The notes under the pieces are model-generated. The model did not search any database. It was not told where the DNA came from and saw only the letters and a program-made list of their open reading frames with translations. Below, piece after piece: positions 53,307 to 61,644 of a stretch of 64,000 nt of DNA. Origin of the DNA: Egicoccus sp. AB-alg2 (GTDB lineage: Bacteria; Actinomycetota; Nitriliruptoria; Nitriliruptorales; Nitriliruptoraceae); assembly GCF_041821065.1 (NCBI RefSeq), contig NZ_JBGUAX010000001.1, positions 186,001 to 250,000 of the forward strand. Direction: 5' to 3'. Position numbers and translations under genes: made by a program. Every line of letters starts with the position of its first letter. Position 1 is the first letter of the stretch.

Positions 53307-54916
53307 GCCGCGTCCCCGGCGCCGGCGGTGGGCAGGGCGATGCCCAGGACGAGGTCCACCGCCGCGTCGAGGTCGTCGGCCACCTCCTCGGCGGCCGCGA
53401 CCTCGTCGAAGCGCGTGACGGTGGTCGGCACGAGGATGCCGCGAGCGCCCGCCGCGGCCGCGGCGTCCACGTCCGCTCCGATGTCGCCGATCACCACGCA
53501 CGCCGCGGGGGCGACGCCCAGCGCCCGGGCGGCCTGCTCGACCAGGCCGGCGGCGGGCTTGCGGCACGGGCAGCCGTCGTCGGGTGCGTGCGGACAGACG
53601 CACCACGGACCAAGCGGACCGAGCAGTTGTTCGATCCGGGCGTTGACGGCGTCGACCTGTTCGCGGGTCAGCAGGCCCCTGCCGATGCCGCTCTGGTTGC
53701 TGATGACGGCGATGGGGAGGCCCGCCGCACGAAGGCGGTCGAGGGCCTGCCGCGCCCCGGCGACCGGGCGCACCATCGCCGGGTCACCGTTGTAGGGCAC
53801 GTCGTGCACGAGGGTCCCGTCCCGGTCGAACAGCACCGCCGCGGGACGGGAGCCCGCCCGGCCGCCGGCGCGCTCCGCGACCGCGGCGGTGGCGGGCGGG
53901 GTACGTGACGGCGACGGCGCGGGCCCGGGCCGTCGCAGGCGCCGCGGCAGGCCGACGATGCCGGCCAGCCAGTGCCAGGACGCGGCCACCGGGATGGCGA
54001 CGCTGGTCGCCAGCATGCGGCTCACCTCGCGGCGGGTGCGCGGTCCCGCAGCGATGCGGCGACCCGCGAAGTCCGTGGTCAGCCCGGCCCAGATCGCGCC
54101 GGCGACGGCGGCGGCCCGGCGCCGGCGCGCGCCGACCGCCACGGCCGCCGCCGCGAGGGCGAGGCTGGTCGCCAGGTGCCACGGGCGCCGGCCAGCGGGC
54201 ACGCCGGCACGCCGCCGCCAGCCCCGACCGTGGAGGGCCCGCATGAAGGGATCGTCGGCGTTGCCGCGCTGGAGACGCACGCTGACCCAGGCGTCCGCCG
54301 GCCGCACCGGATGCACCATGACGCGCCGGCCCGTCACGATCCGCCACCCGGCCGCGGTGACACGCAGACCCAGGTCGGCGTCCTCGCGGTACGCCCGCGG
54401 GAAACGTTCGTCGAACCCGCCGACGGCCGCCAGGACCTCGCGGCGGTAGGCGAGGTCCGCCGTCGCCCACCGCGCCGCCGCCAACCCGGCGACGTTGCGT
54501 TCCCAATCGCTCGGTCGACGCCCCGCCGGCAGCGGCACGTGGAGACGCCCCTGCGAGCCGCCGACGTCGGCGGCCAGCCCACGCAGGTCCTGGACCAGCG
54601 CCTCCCGCCACCCGGCCGGCGGCAGTACGTCGTCGTCCAGGAACGCCACCCACGGCGCCGTGGCCGCCCGCCAGCCGACGTTGCGGGCCGCTGCCGGACC
54701 GCGGCCGCCTCCGGAGAGGATCCGCAACCGGCCGGCGAACGCGGCCGGCGGCGGGGCCGTCAGCAGCGGCGTCGTCGGGTCCGTGCGGTCGTCGACCACC
54801 AGCACGCGGTCGGGCAGCCGTCCGGGGCCGGTGGCCAGGCCCTCGAGCACGGTCAGCAGCGACGGGCGGCCGATGGTCGGGACGACGACGTCGTAGCGGA
54901 CCTCCACGGCCGTCAT
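53303..54916 (-). CDS. GT2 glycosyltransferase fused to GmhB-type heptose bisphosphate phosphatase
   Basis: A 537-residue two-domain protein. Residues about 8-250 form a GT2 GT-A domain: VVVPTIGRPSLL, DVLVVDD-like VLVVDDRTD, the metal-binding DDD (94-96) and YREDADLGLRV (ED motif). Hydrophobic stretches near 249-262 and 301-322 may be membrane-associated. Residues about 358-530 are a HAD phosphatase of the GmhB type: nucleophile Asp364 and Asp366 in FDRDGTL, SNQSGIGRG, the zinc loop Cys439, Cys441, His443, Cys449, Cys451, and GDIGADVDAA. The second half removes the 7-phosphate from heptose 1,7-bisphosphate; the first half transfers a sugar. ATG 54916 overlaps the carbamoyltransferase stop. 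Confidence 0.9.
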   Translation of the reverse strand: MTAVEVRYDVVVPTIGRPSLLTVLEGLATGPGRLPDRVLVVDDRTDPTTPLLTAPPPAAFAGRLRILSGGGRGPAAARNVGWRAATAPWVAFLDDDVLPPAGWREALVQDLRGLAADVGGSQGRLHVPLPAGRRPSDWERNVAGLAAARWATADLAYRREVLAAVGGFDERFPRAYREDADLGLRVTAAGWRIVTGRRVMVHPVRPADAWVSVRLQRGNADDPFMRALHGRGWRRRAGVPAGRRPWHLATSLALAAAAVAVGARRRRAAAVAGAIWAGLTTDFAGRRIAAGPRTRREVSRMLATSVAIPVAASWHWLAGIVGLPRRLRRPGPAPSPSRTPPATAAVAERAGGRAGSRPAAVLFDRDGTLVHDVPYNGDPAMVRPVAGARQALDRLRAAGLPIAVISNQSGIGRGLLTREQVDAVNARIEQLLGPLGPWCVCPHAPDDGCPCRKPAAGLVEQAARALGVAPAACVVIGDIGADVDAAAAAGARGILVPTTVTRFDEVAAAEEVADDLDAAVDLVLGIALPTAGAGDAA

Positions 54917-56565
54917 GCCCGTCCCCCACCCGGACGGCGTACGACGAAGGGCCCGATCGCGAGCAGGTCGATCGGCGCGGCGCCGAAGCACTCCAGCACG
55001 TCTCGCGGGCTGTCGACGATCGGGCGTCCGGCGGTGTTGAGGCTGGTGTTGATCACCACCGGCACGCCGGTGCGCTGCTCGAACGCGCTGAGCACGCGCG
55101 CCACGAGCGGCTCCGTGGCCGGGTCGACCGTCTGTGCCCGGGCGGTCTTGTCCACGTGCACCGCCGCAGGGATGCGCTCCGCCCAGCCGTTCCTGACCGT
55201 GTGGGTGAACAGCATGTAGGGGCTCGGCAGCGGACCACCGGCGAACACCTCCGCCGCTCGGTCGAGGTGGACCATCGGGGCCACGGGTCGGAACTGCTCG
55301 CGGCCCTTCACCACGTTCAGGCGCTCGGTGTTGTCCGGGTCGATCGGGCTGCACAGCAGCGAGCGGTGGCCCAACGCCCGCGGGCCGAACTCGGCGCGGC
55401 CCTGGAACCAGGCGACGATGCCGTTGGCCGCCAGGGTCTCTGCCACGGCGTCGGCGAGGTCGGCCGGCCGCTCGTACGGCAGGCGCGCGTGGCGCAGGGC
55501 CGCCTCGACCGTCGCGTCGTCGAAGCCGCTGCCCAGCGCCGCGGTCGTCATGGGCTGGATCCGGTCGCCGAGCTCGTGCGCGACGTACAGCGCGCCTCCC
55601 AGCGCGGTCCCGGCGTCACCGGAGGCGGGCTGCACCCACAGCTCTTCGAACGGGCCCTCGCGCCACAGACGTGAGTTCGCGACGCAGTTGAGCGCGACGC
55701 CGCCGGCCATGACCAGCCGCCGGTCCCCCGTGCGGGCGTGCAGCCGGGCGGCCAGTTCCAGCAGCACCTCCTCGAGGCGGGTCTGCACGGTGGCGGCCAG
55801 GTCGGCGTGCGGCCGGCTGATCTGGTCCCCGGGCGTCCAACGGGGCACGAACTGGCCGAAGTCGTAGTCCTCCGGGGCGACGAAACCGCCCTCGGGCCGC
55901 ACCTGGACGTCGCCGCGTAGCCGCTCGATCCAGCGTGGCTCCCCGTAGGACGCCATCGCCATGACCTTGTACTCGTCGCTGGAGCGGGCGAAGCCCAGGT
56001 GCTCGGTCAGCGACTCGTACAGCAACCCCAGCGAGTGCGGCAGCACCTGGTCGTCGAGCACCTCGAGATCACCGCCGCGAACCCGACCGGCCAGGTAGGT
56101 CTGGCGCTCGCCGCGACCGTCCAGGCTCAGGACGCTGCACTCGCCCCGGTACGGCGCGGCGAGGTAGGCCGATGCGGCGTGTGCCACGTGGTGGGGCACG
56201 TGGCGGACCGAGCGCGGGTCCAGCCCGGGCAGCGCCGTGGCCAGGAACCGATCGGCGCGTTCGGTGTAGAGCGTGCGCAGCCCTTCCCACCCGGCGGCGG
56301 TCGGCTCGAACGAGCGGGCCGGAGCCAGCGCCGGCTCGTACGAGTAGGTTACGGCGTCGAGGTCGCCGGGATCGACCCCCGCGTGCTCCAGGCAGAAGCG
56401 GATCGCGCGCTCGGGCAGTTCCCAGGTCGAGAAGGGCACCGGTCGCTTGCCGTGCTTGCGCCGCGAGAAGCGCTCTTCCTCGGCCGCCGCGACGATGCGC
56501 CCGTCGACGACCAGTGCCGCGGCGGGGTCGTGGAACACCGCGTTCACGCCGAGCACGCTCGCCAC
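54913..56565 (-). CDS. NodU/CmcH-family carbamoyltransferase
   Basis: A 550-residue O-carbamoyltransferase. The N-terminal Kae1-like domain has VLGVNAVFHDPAAALVVDG, AAEEERFSRRKHGK and the metal-binding HHVAHAASAY (His125, 126, 129). The ATP region is VMAGGVALNCVANSRL, and the C-domain has RAEFGPRALGHRSLL and REQFRPVAPMV. It moves the carbamoyl group of carbamoyl phosphate to a sugar hydroxyl through carbamoyl-AMP. In Pseudomonas the related WapO carbamoylates LPS core heptose; a heptose acceptor here is inferred from the neighbours. GTG 56565. First gene of the minus-strand glycan run. Confidence 0.93.
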   Translation of the reverse strand: MASVLGVNAVFHDPAAALVVDGRIVAAAEEERFSRRKHGKRPVPFSTWELPERAIRFCLEHAGVDPGDLDAVTYSYEPALAPARSFEPTAAGWEGLRTLYTERADRFLATALPGLDPRSVRHVPHHVAHAASAYLAAPYRGECSVLSLDGRGERQTYLAGRVRGGDLEVLDDQVLPHSLGLLYESLTEHLGFARSSDEYKVMAMASYGEPRWIERLRGDVQVRPEGGFVAPEDYDFGQFVPRWTPGDQISRPHADLAATVQTRLEEVLLELAARLHARTGDRRLVMAGGVALNCVANSRLWREGPFEELWVQPASGDAGTALGGALYVAHELGDRIQPMTTAALGSGFDDATVEAALRHARLPYERPADLADAVAETLAANGIVAWFQGRAEFGPRALGHRSLLCSPIDPDNTERLNVVKGREQFRPVAPMVHLDRAAEVFAGGPLPSPYMLFTHTVRNGWAERIPAAVHVDKTARAQTVDPATEPLVARVLSAFEQRTGVPVVINTSLNTAGRPIVDSPRDVLECFGAAPIDLLAIGPFVVRRPGGGRA

Positions 56566-56837
56566 GGGCCCTACCTCCGTCGGTGGCTCCGGGTGCCGGC
56601 CTCCATGCGCCGGTACCCGCCGGAAGACACGGCATCACGGATCCAGGGCCGGGCAACCCCGGCCCGGACTGCCCGTTTGGCCGCAAACGTCCGATTCGAT
56701 CCGTCGAGGACCAGGATCAGGCGGCCAACCCTCTTCTCCCGCAACGAGCCACTCGAAGTCCCACAGTTCCCCTGCGCAAACCACGCGACCCGGAGATCCC
56801 CGCGAGCGCCCTACGAGCCGACCCGCGACTGGCGATC

Positions 56838-57674
56838 GTGATGACCACGCACGATCGTCGCGAGCGCGTCCTGGACACCGTCCCCCGGCTCCTGGCGCTC
56901 CCGGAACGTCCGCTGGTCGTCGTCGTCGACGACGCCTCGGCGGACGCCACGGCTGCGGCTGTCCAGCGGCGACATCCGGACGTGCGCGTGCTGAGATCGC
57001 CGCGCAACCTCGGGAGCGCGGCCCGCAATCTCGGGGTGGCGGCCGCCGAGCGCCCCTACGTCGCCTTCGCCGACGACGACTCCTGGTGGGAGCCCGGCGC
57101 CCTGTCCCGGGCGGCGGACCTCCTCGACGGCCATCCACGGGTCGGCCTGGTGGCGGCCGCGATCGGGGTCGGCCGGGACGATCGCCCGGACCCGACCAAT
57201 GCCCTCCTGGCCGGCAGCCCGCTGCGCCGGCCCGGATTGCCGGGTCCCGAGGTGCTCGGCTTCGTCGCGTGCGGAGCCGTGGTGCGCAGCGAGGCCTTCC
57301 TGGCGGTCGGAGGCTTCTCCATCCACATGCACATCGGCGGCGAGGAGGAGCTGCTGGCCCTCGACCTGCGCACGGCCGGCTGGCACTGTGTCCACGCCGA
57401 GCACGTCCGCGCCCGGCACGCCCCCGACGTGAACGGCGAGCGCCCTGGCCGCCGGCAGCGCGTCACGCGCAACCGGCTGTGGACGGCCTGGCTCCGGCGA
57501 CCGCTCCCGAGCGCCGTGCGGATCACCGGGGCCTGCCTGGTGGCCGCCACGCGGGACCCGGCCGCACGTGCCGGCGTCGCCGAGGCCGCACGCCGGCTGC
57601 CGCAGGTGCTGCGGGAGCGGTGCCCCGTCCCACCGGACGTGGAGGCCGACGTGCGGCGGGTCGAGCGGGCGTGA
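56838..57674 (+). CDS. GT2-family glycosyltransferase, divergent from the glycan operon
   Basis: A GT-A enzyme of at least 278 residues. TTHDRRERVLDTVPRLL begins the fold, VVVVDDASADAT and FADDDSWWEPGAL give the two acidic donor/metal motifs, and HIGGEEELLALDLRTAGW the acceptor-side ED/E motif. The only in-frame ATG/GTG codons (GTG 56838, ATG 56841) fall inside the first beta-strand (LAIVMTTHDR), and no ribosome site is visible. The frame is open upstream with plausible residues (ASALRADPRLAIV), so an unusual start upstream is possible. It reads away from the carbamoyltransferase over a 272-base gap. Confidence 0.8.
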   Translation: MMTTHDRRERVLDTVPRLLALPERPLVVVVDDASADATAAAVQRRHPDVRVLRSPRNLGSAARNLGVAAAERPYVAFADDDSWWEPGALSRAADLLDGHPRVGLVAAAIGVGRDDRPDPTNALLAGSPLRRPGLPGPEVLGFVACGAVVRSEAFLAVGGFSIHMHIGGEEELLALDLRTAGWHCVHAEHVRARHAPDVNGERPGRRQRVTRNRLWTAWLRRPLPSAVRITGACLVAATRDPAARAGVAEAARRLPQVLRERCPVPPDVEADVRRVERA

Positions 57675-57719
57675 CGCTCGTGGCGGGACGTGACCGTCGC
57701 GTCTCGCGGAGGAGGACGC

Positions 57720-58004
57720 ATGAGCGACAGCACGACGACCACGGACCACGACACGATCCGCGCCTGGGCGCAGGCTCGCAACGCCGTGCCCGCGACCCCG
57801 CGTGGCACACAGGAGGACGACGGCTCGCCCGGGGTGCTCACCCTCGACGTCCAGGGCTACGGCGCAGACGAAGAGGACCTCGAGCACGTCGACTGGGACG
57901 CGTGGTTCGAGAAGTTCGAGTCCGCGAACCTGGCCTTCCTCTACCAGGAGGAGAAGGCGGACGGGGAGACCAGCACGTTCTTCAAGCTGGTGAGCCGGGA
58001 GTGA
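57720..58004 (+). CDS. Small conserved acidic protein (often mislabelled as branching enzyme)
   Basis: A 94-residue protein of a widespread small family. It has the typical TTDHDTIRAWAQARNAVPATPRG-type helix and turn, then PGVLTLDVQGYG and VDWDAWFEKFESANLAFLYQEEK. Such proteins have been annotated as 1,4-alpha-glucan branching enzyme without basis; function is unknown. Strongly acidic, no signal. ATG 57720 follows a strong GGAGGAGGAC site. It lies 45 bases past the GT2 stop. Confidence 0.8.
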   Translation: MSDSTTTTDHDTIRAWAQARNAVPATPRGTQEDDGSPGVLTLDVQGYGADEEDLEHVDWDAWFEKFESANLAFLYQEEKADGETSTFFKLVSRE

Positions 58005-58060
58005 CACGGCAGCGGCGGGAGGCGCCGCCTCCCGCCGCGTACCGCGTCCCTTCCGTGGCG

Positions 58061-58627
58061 CTACCCGAGAAGTTCGACCTCGTAACGGGTGGTCGACTGC
58101 TCGTCGCCCTCCGCGGTGGTGTCGAAGATGCGGACCTGACCGTCGGCGCCGACCAGGCCGCCCGTGCCGCCGGTCACGGCGACCGTGGCGAACGGCTGCT
58201 CGGGATCGACCTCGGCGGCGCTGAACTGCAGGGCGCCCTGCCAGGCCAGGGAGCCGGTGTCGTCGACGGTGACCACCCCGTGGCACACCAGGCTGGCCTG
58301 GAACTCCTCCTCGGTCTCGCCGGTGAATGCCGTGAACGTGCACTCGCCGTCGTTGCGCCCCACGCGCTCCGTGCGAGCTTCGTCGGCGTACAACTCGTCG
58401 ACGAAGACGAAGCGGTCGCCGGCCGAGGGCAGGGTCTGCTCGGACTCGGCCTCGTCGTCGGACAACACCTCGCCGGTCGCCGTGATGTAGGTGAAGCTCG
58501 CCTCGACGGCGTACAGGGTGAGCGTGGTGCCACCGCCGTCGCCGTCCTCGGGACCGGCCAGGGCGGCGGTGCTGCCGGTGACCAGCAGTCCGCCGGCCAG
58601 GAGCGCGGGCAGGATTCGATGACGCAT
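58061..58627 (-). CDS. Secreted allene-oxide-cyclase-barrel-like protein
   Basis: A 188-residue exported protein. Signal peptide at residues 1-25 (RHRILPALLAGGLLVTGSTAALA) ends with ALAG. The mature part is a beta-rich domain with GDRFVFVDELYADEART, CTFTAFTG, CHGVVTVDDTG and VTGGTGGLVGADGQVRIFD. The GGTG-x-x-x-G-A-x-G turn is typical of allene oxide cyclase/dirigent-like barrels found in secreted actinobacterial proteins. Two cysteines could form a disulfide. Ligand unknown. ATG 58627 follows AAGGAGAGA. Confidence 0.75.
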   Translation of the reverse strand: MRHRILPALLAGGLLVTGSTAALAGPEDGDGGGTTLTLYAVEASFTYITATGEVLSDDEAESEQTLPSAGDRFVFVDELYADEARTERVGRNDGECTFTAFTGETEEEFQASLVCHGVVTVDDTGSLAWQGALQFSAAEVDPEQPFATVAVTGGTGGLVGADGQVRIFDTTAEGDEQSTTRYEVELLG

Positions 58628-59011
58628 CTGGTCTCTCCTTCGGCTCCCGATCGGGAGCGCGTCGCTACGGGAACGGGACCTGCTCGGCGGTGGAGAGCTC
58701 TCCCCGGTGGATGCGATCGCCGCGGTGCCGATCCCCCCGGGCGCCGCGACGGCGTCCCGTCCCGGTGATCCCCCGCGGTCGTCGACCCGCGATGTCGAGT
58801 CTCGGCAGTGACCGACCGGTGGGTCAACGGGGCAGCGGTCCCCGAAATGGCCGCCCTTCCCTGGCGCACGGCGGGGGAAGGGGGTCCCACTCAGCGTTGC
58901 CGGCGCGACCGTTCGCGCGGATCGCGGCCCGCGAAGGTGCGTCGGCGAAATTCGTGTGCGCCCAGCTTCTCTTCAGGGTTCTATGGTGACACCCGTCCCG
59001 GGAGCCGGTCA
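58628..59011. other. 384-base divergent intergenic region
   Basis: It separates the secreted barrel-like protein gene from the sensor kinase gene and must carry both promoters. The 16-bp palindrome at 58643-58658 is the only clear structured element near the first gene. AT-rich steps at about 58965-58985 (AGCTTCTCTTCAGGGTTCTA) precede the kinase start. A ten-codon frame at 58983-59015 overlaps the kinase GTG; I do not treat it as a gene. Confidence 0.4.
58643..58658. promoter_or_regulatory. Perfect 16-bp palindrome before the secreted protein gene
   Basis: GCTCCCGATCGGGAGC, centred 23 bases upstream of the ATG at 58627. A perfect 16-bp palindrome this close to a start could be an operator or an mRNA hairpin that covers the nearby ribosome site; the regulator is unknown. 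Confidence 0.4.
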
Positions 59012-60439
59012 GTGACGTCGGTCGATCGTCTCCTCCACCGACGACGCTCCGACGCGCGGTCCACGGCTGGCCACACCGACTCGGCCACCGTGGTGCTGCC
59101 CGTCGCCGCGTCGGCCGGCGTGTTCTCGTTCCTGCTCCTGCTGCTTCCCGACGGCGAGCCGGCGATCGTCACGGGCGCGGAGATCCGGGCGTCGCTGGAG
59201 GCCGCGATGTTCGCGGTCGTCGTGCTGACGGCCGCGCTGACCTTCCTGCGCGTCACGCAGATGCGCCGCCGCAGCGACTTCCTGCTGGGCATCGCGCTGT
59301 GCGTGCTCGCGCTCTCCATCGCCACGACGTGGTGGGTCGCCGCCTGGTTCCCGGTCACCGGCAGTCCGCGCGCCGCGGCGTGGCTGGTCGAGTTCCTGCG
59401 CTTCCAGGCGGCGCTGGCCTTCCTCGTGGCTGCGTGGACGCCGCGCGCGGGGCTCGAGCGCCCGGGCCGGAAGGTCGTGGCGGCGGTGGCGGCGGCGGCG
59501 GCCGGCGTCGCCCTCTGGGCGGTGCTCGTGCAGGCTGCCGTGCTGCCGCCGGCGTACACGCTCGTCGGGTCCGACCTGCGGCCCGCGGCGTTGACGATGG
59601 TCCTGGAACTGGGGGGCGCCGTCGCGTTCCTGGCGGCGGCCGTGGGCTTCGTGCGCGACCTGCAGCGTGAGCGGCAGGCGTTCCTGACGTGGGTGGCCGC
59701 CGCCTGTGTGCTCGCCGGCTTCTCGCGTGTGCACCTGGCCCTCGAACCGACGCACTTCTCCGACCAGATCACCGTCGGTGACGTGCTGCGCACCGTCGGG
59801 CTCGCCGTGCTGCTGATCGCGGCCGCGGCCGAGCTGGAGCGCTACGGGCACCTGCTGGCCGAGGCGCGTGCGCGCGAGGAGCGCGGCCGCCTCGCCCGGG
59901 AGCTGCACGACGGCGTCCTGCAGGAGCTGACGTTCCTGAACCGCGGCCTGTCGATGGTCGGCCTCCCCGAGGACGTCACCACCGAGGACCTCGACGACTG
60001 GCGGTCGAGCTCACGCCGCGCGCTCGAGGAGTCCCGGTCGGTCGTGACCACGTGGCTGCGGCCGCCACCCGAGGCGCTGGGCGAGCTCGTGCGCAGCATC
60101 GCGGTCGAGCTCGCCGAGCGTGGCGGGGCGCGGCTGGAGGCACGCGTCGACCCGGGGCTCGACCTGGGCCCGGGCGCGGCCGAGGCGCTGTTGCGCATCG
60201 TGCGCGAAGCGATCTCCAACGCCGTCCGTCACGGCGGCGCCGAGCACATCGAACTGGTGCTGGAGACCCGGGACGGGCTGCGACTCGTGATCCGGGACGA
60301 CGGCCGGGGCTTCGATCCCGACCGCACGCCACGGGGCGTCGGTCTGGACAGCATGCGCCAGCGCGCCGAGGCGCTCGGCGGAGACTTCCGACTGGTCTCC
60401 CGTCCCGGCGTGGGCACGCGCATCGAGGTCTCCGCGTGA
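59012..60439 (+). CDS. NarL-type sensor histidine kinase, multi-helix membrane sensor
   Basis: A 475-residue membrane kinase. About eight helices occupy residues 28-275, with no large outer loop, so the signal may be sensed in the membrane. The HisKA_3 dimer helix has LARELHDGVLQELTFL with phospho-acceptor His299. The ATPase domain has N403 in REAISNAVRHGG, IRDDGRGFDP and GVGLDSMRQRAEALGG. GTG 59012 follows GGGAGCC. Its stop overlaps the LuxR-type regulator start (GTGA), a two-component pair. Confidence 0.9.
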   Translation: MTSVDRLLHRRRSDARSTAGHTDSATVVLPVAASAGVFSFLLLLLPDGEPAIVTGAEIRASLEAAMFAVVVLTAALTFLRVTQMRRRSDFLLGIALCVLALSIATTWWVAAWFPVTGSPRAAAWLVEFLRFQAALAFLVAAWTPRAGLERPGRKVVAAVAAAAAGVALWAVLVQAAVLPPAYTLVGSDLRPAALTMVLELGGAVAFLAAAVGFVRDLQRERQAFLTWVAAACVLAGFSRVHLALEPTHFSDQITVGDVLRTVGLAVLLIAAAAELERYGHLLAEARAREERGRLARELHDGVLQELTFLNRGLSMVGLPEDVTTEDLDDWRSSSRRALEESRSVVTTWLRPPPEALGELVRSIAVELAERGGARLEARVDPGLDLGPGAAEALLRIVREAISNAVRHGGAEHIELVLETRDGLRLVIRDDGRGFDPDRTPRGVGLDSMRQRAEALGGDFRLVSRPGVGTRIEVSA

Positions 60440-61083
60440 CCCTGCCCCCCACCCGCATCGTGATCGCGGACGACCACGCGCGGGTCCGGGAGCAGACGCG
60501 ACGCATCCTCGAGCCCGCCGGTTTCGAGGTGGTCGGCGAGGCCGCCGACGCCAGCCAGGCGGTCGACCAGGTCGTGTCGCTGCGGCCCGACCTCGCGCTG
60601 TTGGACGTGCGGATGCCGGGCGGCGGCCTGCGGGCCGCCGCCGAGATCGCCGTCGCCGCACCGACGGTCCTGGTCGTCATGTTCACCGTGTCCGAGTCGC
60701 GCGACGACCTGTTGGCGGCGCTGCGTGTCGGCGCGGTCGGTTACCTGTTGAAGGACACGGACCCGGCGCGGCTGCCGCTCGCGTTGAAAGGGGCCATCTC
60801 GGGTGAGGCGGCCATCCCCCGCCACCTCGTCCTGCCGGTCATCCAGGCGTTCCGCCTGCGGCCCCATCCGGCACGTCTGCGCGTGAACGGGCGCCACGAC
60901 GTGGCGCTCACGGGTCGCGAGTGGGACGTCGCCGAGCTGCTGCGCGAGGGTCTCACCACCCGGGAGATCGCCGAGCGCCTGGTGGTCTCGCACGGCACCG
61001 TGCGCACCCACGTCTCCGCGCTCGTCCACAAGCTCGGGGCGAACGATCGCGAGGACCTGCGGCGTCGGCTGCGCGGCGTGTGA
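60436..61083 (+). CDS. NarL/LuxR-family response regulator
   Basis: A 215-residue regulator. Receiver domain: acidic ADDH, phospho-acceptor Asp57 in LLDVRMPG, signalling Thr in MFTVSE and Lys106 in GYLLKD. C-terminal LuxR-type helix-turn-helix: LTGREWDVAELLREGLTTREIAERLVVSHGTVRTHVSALVHKLG. It should be phosphorylated by the kinase encoded directly upstream. Targets unknown. Strong hairpins follow its stop. Confidence 0.93.
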   Translation: MTLPPTRIVIADDHARVREQTRRILEPAGFEVVGEAADASQAVDQVVSLRPDLALLDVRMPGGGLRAAAEIAVAAPTVLVVMFTVSESRDDLLAALRVGAVGYLLKDTDPARLPLALKGAISGEAAIPRHLVLPVIQAFRLRPHPARLRVNGRHDVALTGREWDVAELLREGLTTREIAERLVVSHGTVRTHVSALVHKLGANDREDLRRRLRGV

Positions 61084-61086
61084 GGT

Positions 61087-61114
61087 CGGGGCGTCGAGAG
61101 ATCTCGACGCCCCG
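61087..61114 (+). terminator. Perfect 13-bp-stem hairpin after the response regulator
   Basis: Arms CGGGGCGTCGAGA (61087-61099) and TCTCGACGCCCCG (61102-61114) with a two-base centre start four bases past the stop. The motif ATCTCGACGC recurs at 61122-61131. No U-tract. The near-uninterrupted symmetry could also suit a protein-binding palindrome. Confidence 0.6.
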
Positions 61115-61210
61115 CAGAGACATCTCGACGCGTTTCGGGCCCTGCGGCGCCCGGGCTGCCGTACCTTCGCCTTCGATGCGTCGGCTGCCGACGCGTCCGG
61201 ACTAACGGGG

Positions 61211-61240
61211 GGAGGCGCAGGCTGCGAGGCCTGCGCCTCC
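61211..61240 (-). terminator. 12-bp-stem hairpin at the end of the Che-like operon
   Basis: Arms GGAGGCGCAGGC (61211-61222) and GCCTGCGCCTCC (61229-61240) with a six-base loop, 21 bases past the stop of the receiver gene at 61261. Probably a terminator for the minus-strand operon and possibly bidirectional. Confidence 0.6.
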
Positions 61241-61260
61241 GTGTGCTCGGGCGGGCGGCG

Positions 61261-61644
61261 TCAGCCGTTCTGGCGGACCTCGGCGCAGACCCGGACGAGT
61301 GACTCGAGGCGGTCCGCGATGTGCCGCTTCTCGACGAAGCCCGCGGCGCCGAGCAGCATGCCCTCGGCGGCTTCCTCGGCGTCCAGGGCCGTCAGGATGA
61401 TGACGGCGGCGTCGGGGTGCGCGGCCCGGATCATCGGCAGGGCCGCGAACCCGTCGACGACCGGCATCATCAGGTCGAGCAGCACCACGTCGGGCCGGAG
61501 GCGTTCCACGGCCTCCACCCCGGCCTGCCCGTCACCGGCCTCGCCGACGAACTCGAAGTCCGGAGCCCGGCGTAGCACGAGTCGCACGATCTCGCGGAAC
61601 TGCGGGTCGTCGTCGACGATCAGGATCCGGGTCGGCTCGCTCAC
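61261..61644 (-). CDS. Single-domain receiver (CheY-like)
   Basis: A 127-residue stand-alone receiver domain. ILIVDDDPQFREIV is the acidic pocket, Asp57 in LLDLMMP the phosphorylation site, and LTALDAE and VEKRHI (Lys106) the switch residues. No output domain. GTG 61644 overlaps the cheB-like stop. Last gene of a four-gene run with CheB, CheR and a multi-receiver protein. Confidence 0.9.
   Translation of the reverse strand: MSEPTRILIVDDDPQFREIVRLVLRRAPDFEFVGEAGDGQAGVEAVERLRPDVVLLDLMMPVVDGFAALPMIRAAHPDAAVIILTALDAEEAAEGMLLGAAGFVEKRHIADRLESLVRVCAEVRQNG

Noticed and set aside
58983-59015. Ten-codon leader peptide overlapping the sensor kinase start
   Set aside because: A frame this short is expected by chance; it has no ribosome site and no regulatory residue pattern.
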